DNA of 54,841 bases from a virus: positions 1-54,841 of IMG/VR virus record IMGVR_UViG_3300021085_000040. One strand, given 5' to 3'. A program made the position numbers and the translations under genes. This document shows positions 53,902 through 54,841 of the stretch, piece after piece (positions within the stretch are counted from its first letter, which is position 1; the number at the start of each line of letters is the position of its first letter). Below the pieces are notes generated by a model. It had not been told where the DNA came from, did not search any database, and saw only the letters and a program-made list of their open reading frames with translations.

Positions 53902-53929
53902 TTGACAAGCAACAATAACATGTTATAGT
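53902..53929 (+). promoter_or_regulatory. Sigma70-type promoter with extended -10
   Basis: TTGACA (53902-53907), 16-bp spacer, TATAGT (53924-53929) preceded by TGT. Divergent from the previous promoter, their -35 boxes 13 nt apart. The start expected near 53936 is within one base of the ATG at 53935. Confidence 0.7.
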
Positions 53930-53934
53930 GTGAT

Positions 53935-54045
53935 ATGAAACATCTAAATCAAATAGAGAAAAACGTATACGGCGTATACAGTATCAGTGTGTTTGGATTC
54001 GTTCTAGTAGCAATACTAAATGCTTTACAGAATACACTGTTATAA
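53935..54045 (+). CDS. Small membrane protein, 36 residues
   Basis: MKHLNQIEKNVYGVYSISVFGFVLVAILNALQNTLL: a polar start and one hydrophobic helix. It lies directly behind a good sigma70-type promoter with no room for a leader. Function unknown; early small membrane proteins are common in large phages. Confidence 0.55.
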   Translation: MKHLNQIEKNVYGVYSISVFGFVLVAILNALQNTLL

Positions 54046-54255
54046 AAAGAATAGCGTAGTGCGGCGTTGTGGTTGCGGTTGCGAGTGTACCAACCCTAGA
54101 CCCAGCGAAGCTCTGCGTTAAAAATTTTTTAGACCCTTACAACACACCCTAACAACACAATTGTACATAGTAGGTGCCACAATGAATTATGGTAGCATAT
54201 GTAGTCTGGATAATGCGGTAAATGGTTCTTAAATGACTGTATATAGTGTTGAAAT
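54046..54255. other. Non-coding stretch, GC-raised start with GTTGYG repeats
   Basis: No ORF of note. GTTGTG-GTTGCG-GTTGCG at 54066-54083 is a three-copy hexamer, followed by an A5T6 tract at 54120-54130. No clear terminator hairpin precedes the T run. Otherwise I see nothing here. Confidence 0.4.
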
Positions 54256-54660
54256 CTAACGGCCTAGTAGTGTATCCCAATACTGATCACGTGAGATATA
54301 ATCCTGAAATAATTGATCGTACCAGCGTGTGTATATGTACTCCGGATTTTGTATAGCGTCTACACCTACACTCTGAATGTGTTCACGCCACCCAAAAGAG
54401 CATAACACCGTCCACAGTTCTCTTGTATTCAATAAGCCCCAAGGATGCAGTAATTGAGGTAAAGCATAACCTAAATCCTCGCACACAAGATCATAACTGT
54501 TTGATTCATCTATACTAAATGAATGTACAGCCCAAGTTAGTGGTAGAGAACTTTGAATCAAACGCTCGTAGTCACTGATGTCTCTGTCGCCATATTCATT
54601 TAAATAACGCTTTGATATTATTAAATTGTGTATGCAATCGTGTCCGTGTATCCAGTTCAT
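54256..54660 (-). CDS. Hypothetical protein with leaderless late start
   Basis: 134 residues starting MNWIHGHDCIHNLIISKRYL; helical and aromatic, with LPLTWAVHSF and LHPWGLLNTRELWTVL segments and an acidic middle. Not recognised. The late promoter at 54666-54673 predicts +1 on its ATG; a sigma70-type promoter about 110 nt upstream gives a second route of expression. Confidence 0.65.
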   Translation of the reverse strand: MNWIHGHDCIHNLIISKRYLNEYGDRDISDYERLIQSSLPLTWAVHSFSIDESNSYDLVCEDLGYALPQLLHPWGLLNTRELWTVLCSFGWREHIQSVGVDAIQNPEYIYTRWYDQLFQDYISRDQYWDTLLGR

Positions 54661-54665
54661 AATAT

Positions 54666-54673
54666 TATTTATA
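54666..54673 (-). promoter_or_regulatory. T4-type late promoter giving a leaderless message
   Basis: Minus strand TATAAATA; expected +1 at 54660, the A of the ATG. Confidence 0.75.
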
Positions 54674-54767
54674 GAATAGCTTAGAGACGAACACCTTTTC
54701 CCTAGCAGTAAAAGACCAAAAAAATATATGCGTAAATTTTTTTATATACAAAATACCAAGACCCTTC

Positions 54768-54795
54768 TATATATGCTAAAAGGCAAAAGTGTCAA
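54768..54795 (-). promoter_or_regulatory. Sigma70-type promoter near the right edge
   Basis: Minus strand TTGACA (54790-54795), 16-bp spacer, TATATA (54768-54773); start near 54761, upstream of the gene at 54256-54660. Nothing else is visible between 54674 and 54841. Confidence 0.6.
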
Positions 54796-54841
54796 TACCC
54801 TGTATAACAATACACATAGTATAGACTATAGTAAGGACTAC

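Noticed and set aside
1-54841. CRISPR arrays, insertion sequences, attachment sites
   Set aside because: I saw no regularly spaced direct repeats, transposase genes, terminal inverted repeats or integrase.

Overview
This window is part of a low-GC, T4-like marine myovirus genome (the group that infects picocyanobacteria, SAR11 and related hosts). The evidence is a set of T4-type morphogenesis and replication proteins recognisable from their sequences: portal gp20, baseplate gp26, gp53, gp5, gp25 and gp6, recombination nuclease gp46/gp47, and the late sigma factor gp55. They are preceded by T4-type late promoters ([TCG]ATAAATA). I see no photosynthesis gene, tRNA gene or integrase, so the host cannot be fixed from this window alone.

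Layout. 1-5986 (minus strand): the start of a small prohead-core-type gene cut by the window edge, portal gp20, and two paralogous tape-measure-like genes. 6089-7143 (plus): gp26 and an overlapping -1-frame ORF joined by what looks like a textbook programmed frameshift signal. 7140-12561 (minus): a hypothetical gene, a 640-nt gene-free, GC-raised, structured region with its own sigma70-type promoter, a GIY-YIG endonuclease-like gene, a 55-aa gene, gp46, gp47 and gp55. 12664-35853 (plus): a nucleotidyltransferase followed by a long tail/baseplate block (tube/baseplate protein, gp53, a hub protein with a lysin-like N-terminus, gp5, a lysozyme-like protein, an HNH endonuclease, gp25, gp6, a 3416-residue giant protein and three structural/fibre genes). 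35916-53040: a tightly overlapping accessory cassette of about 20 genes. 53033-54841: small membrane proteins, a second structured non-coding stretch and a hypothetical gene.

The accessory cassette is the most unusual part. It holds several glycosyltransferase-like proteins, a nitroreductase-like protein, three radical SAM proteins with N-terminal auxiliary-cluster cysteines, an SGNH-hydrolase-like protein, a methyltransferase fused to a long second half, a 2OG-Fe(II) oxygenase, two sulfotransferase-like proteins, a HAD phosphatase, a sugar-nucleotidyltransferase and a short GDPD-like protein. Most junctions are ATGA, GTGA or TAATG overlaps, so the genes are probably translationally coupled and act in one pathway, most simply the synthesis or modification of a glycan or other surface/virion polymer. 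The cassette starts with a consensus sigma70-type promoter, suggesting expression before the late structural programme.

Regulation visible in sequence: TTGACA-type host promoters precede gp55-47-46, the 7.6-8.2 kb RNA region, the accessory cassette and the 53.9 kb small genes; gp55-type late promoters precede structural genes. At four genes (19128, 49983, 50010, 54660) the late-promoter spacing puts the expected transcription start exactly on the A of the ATG, predicting leaderless late mRNAs.
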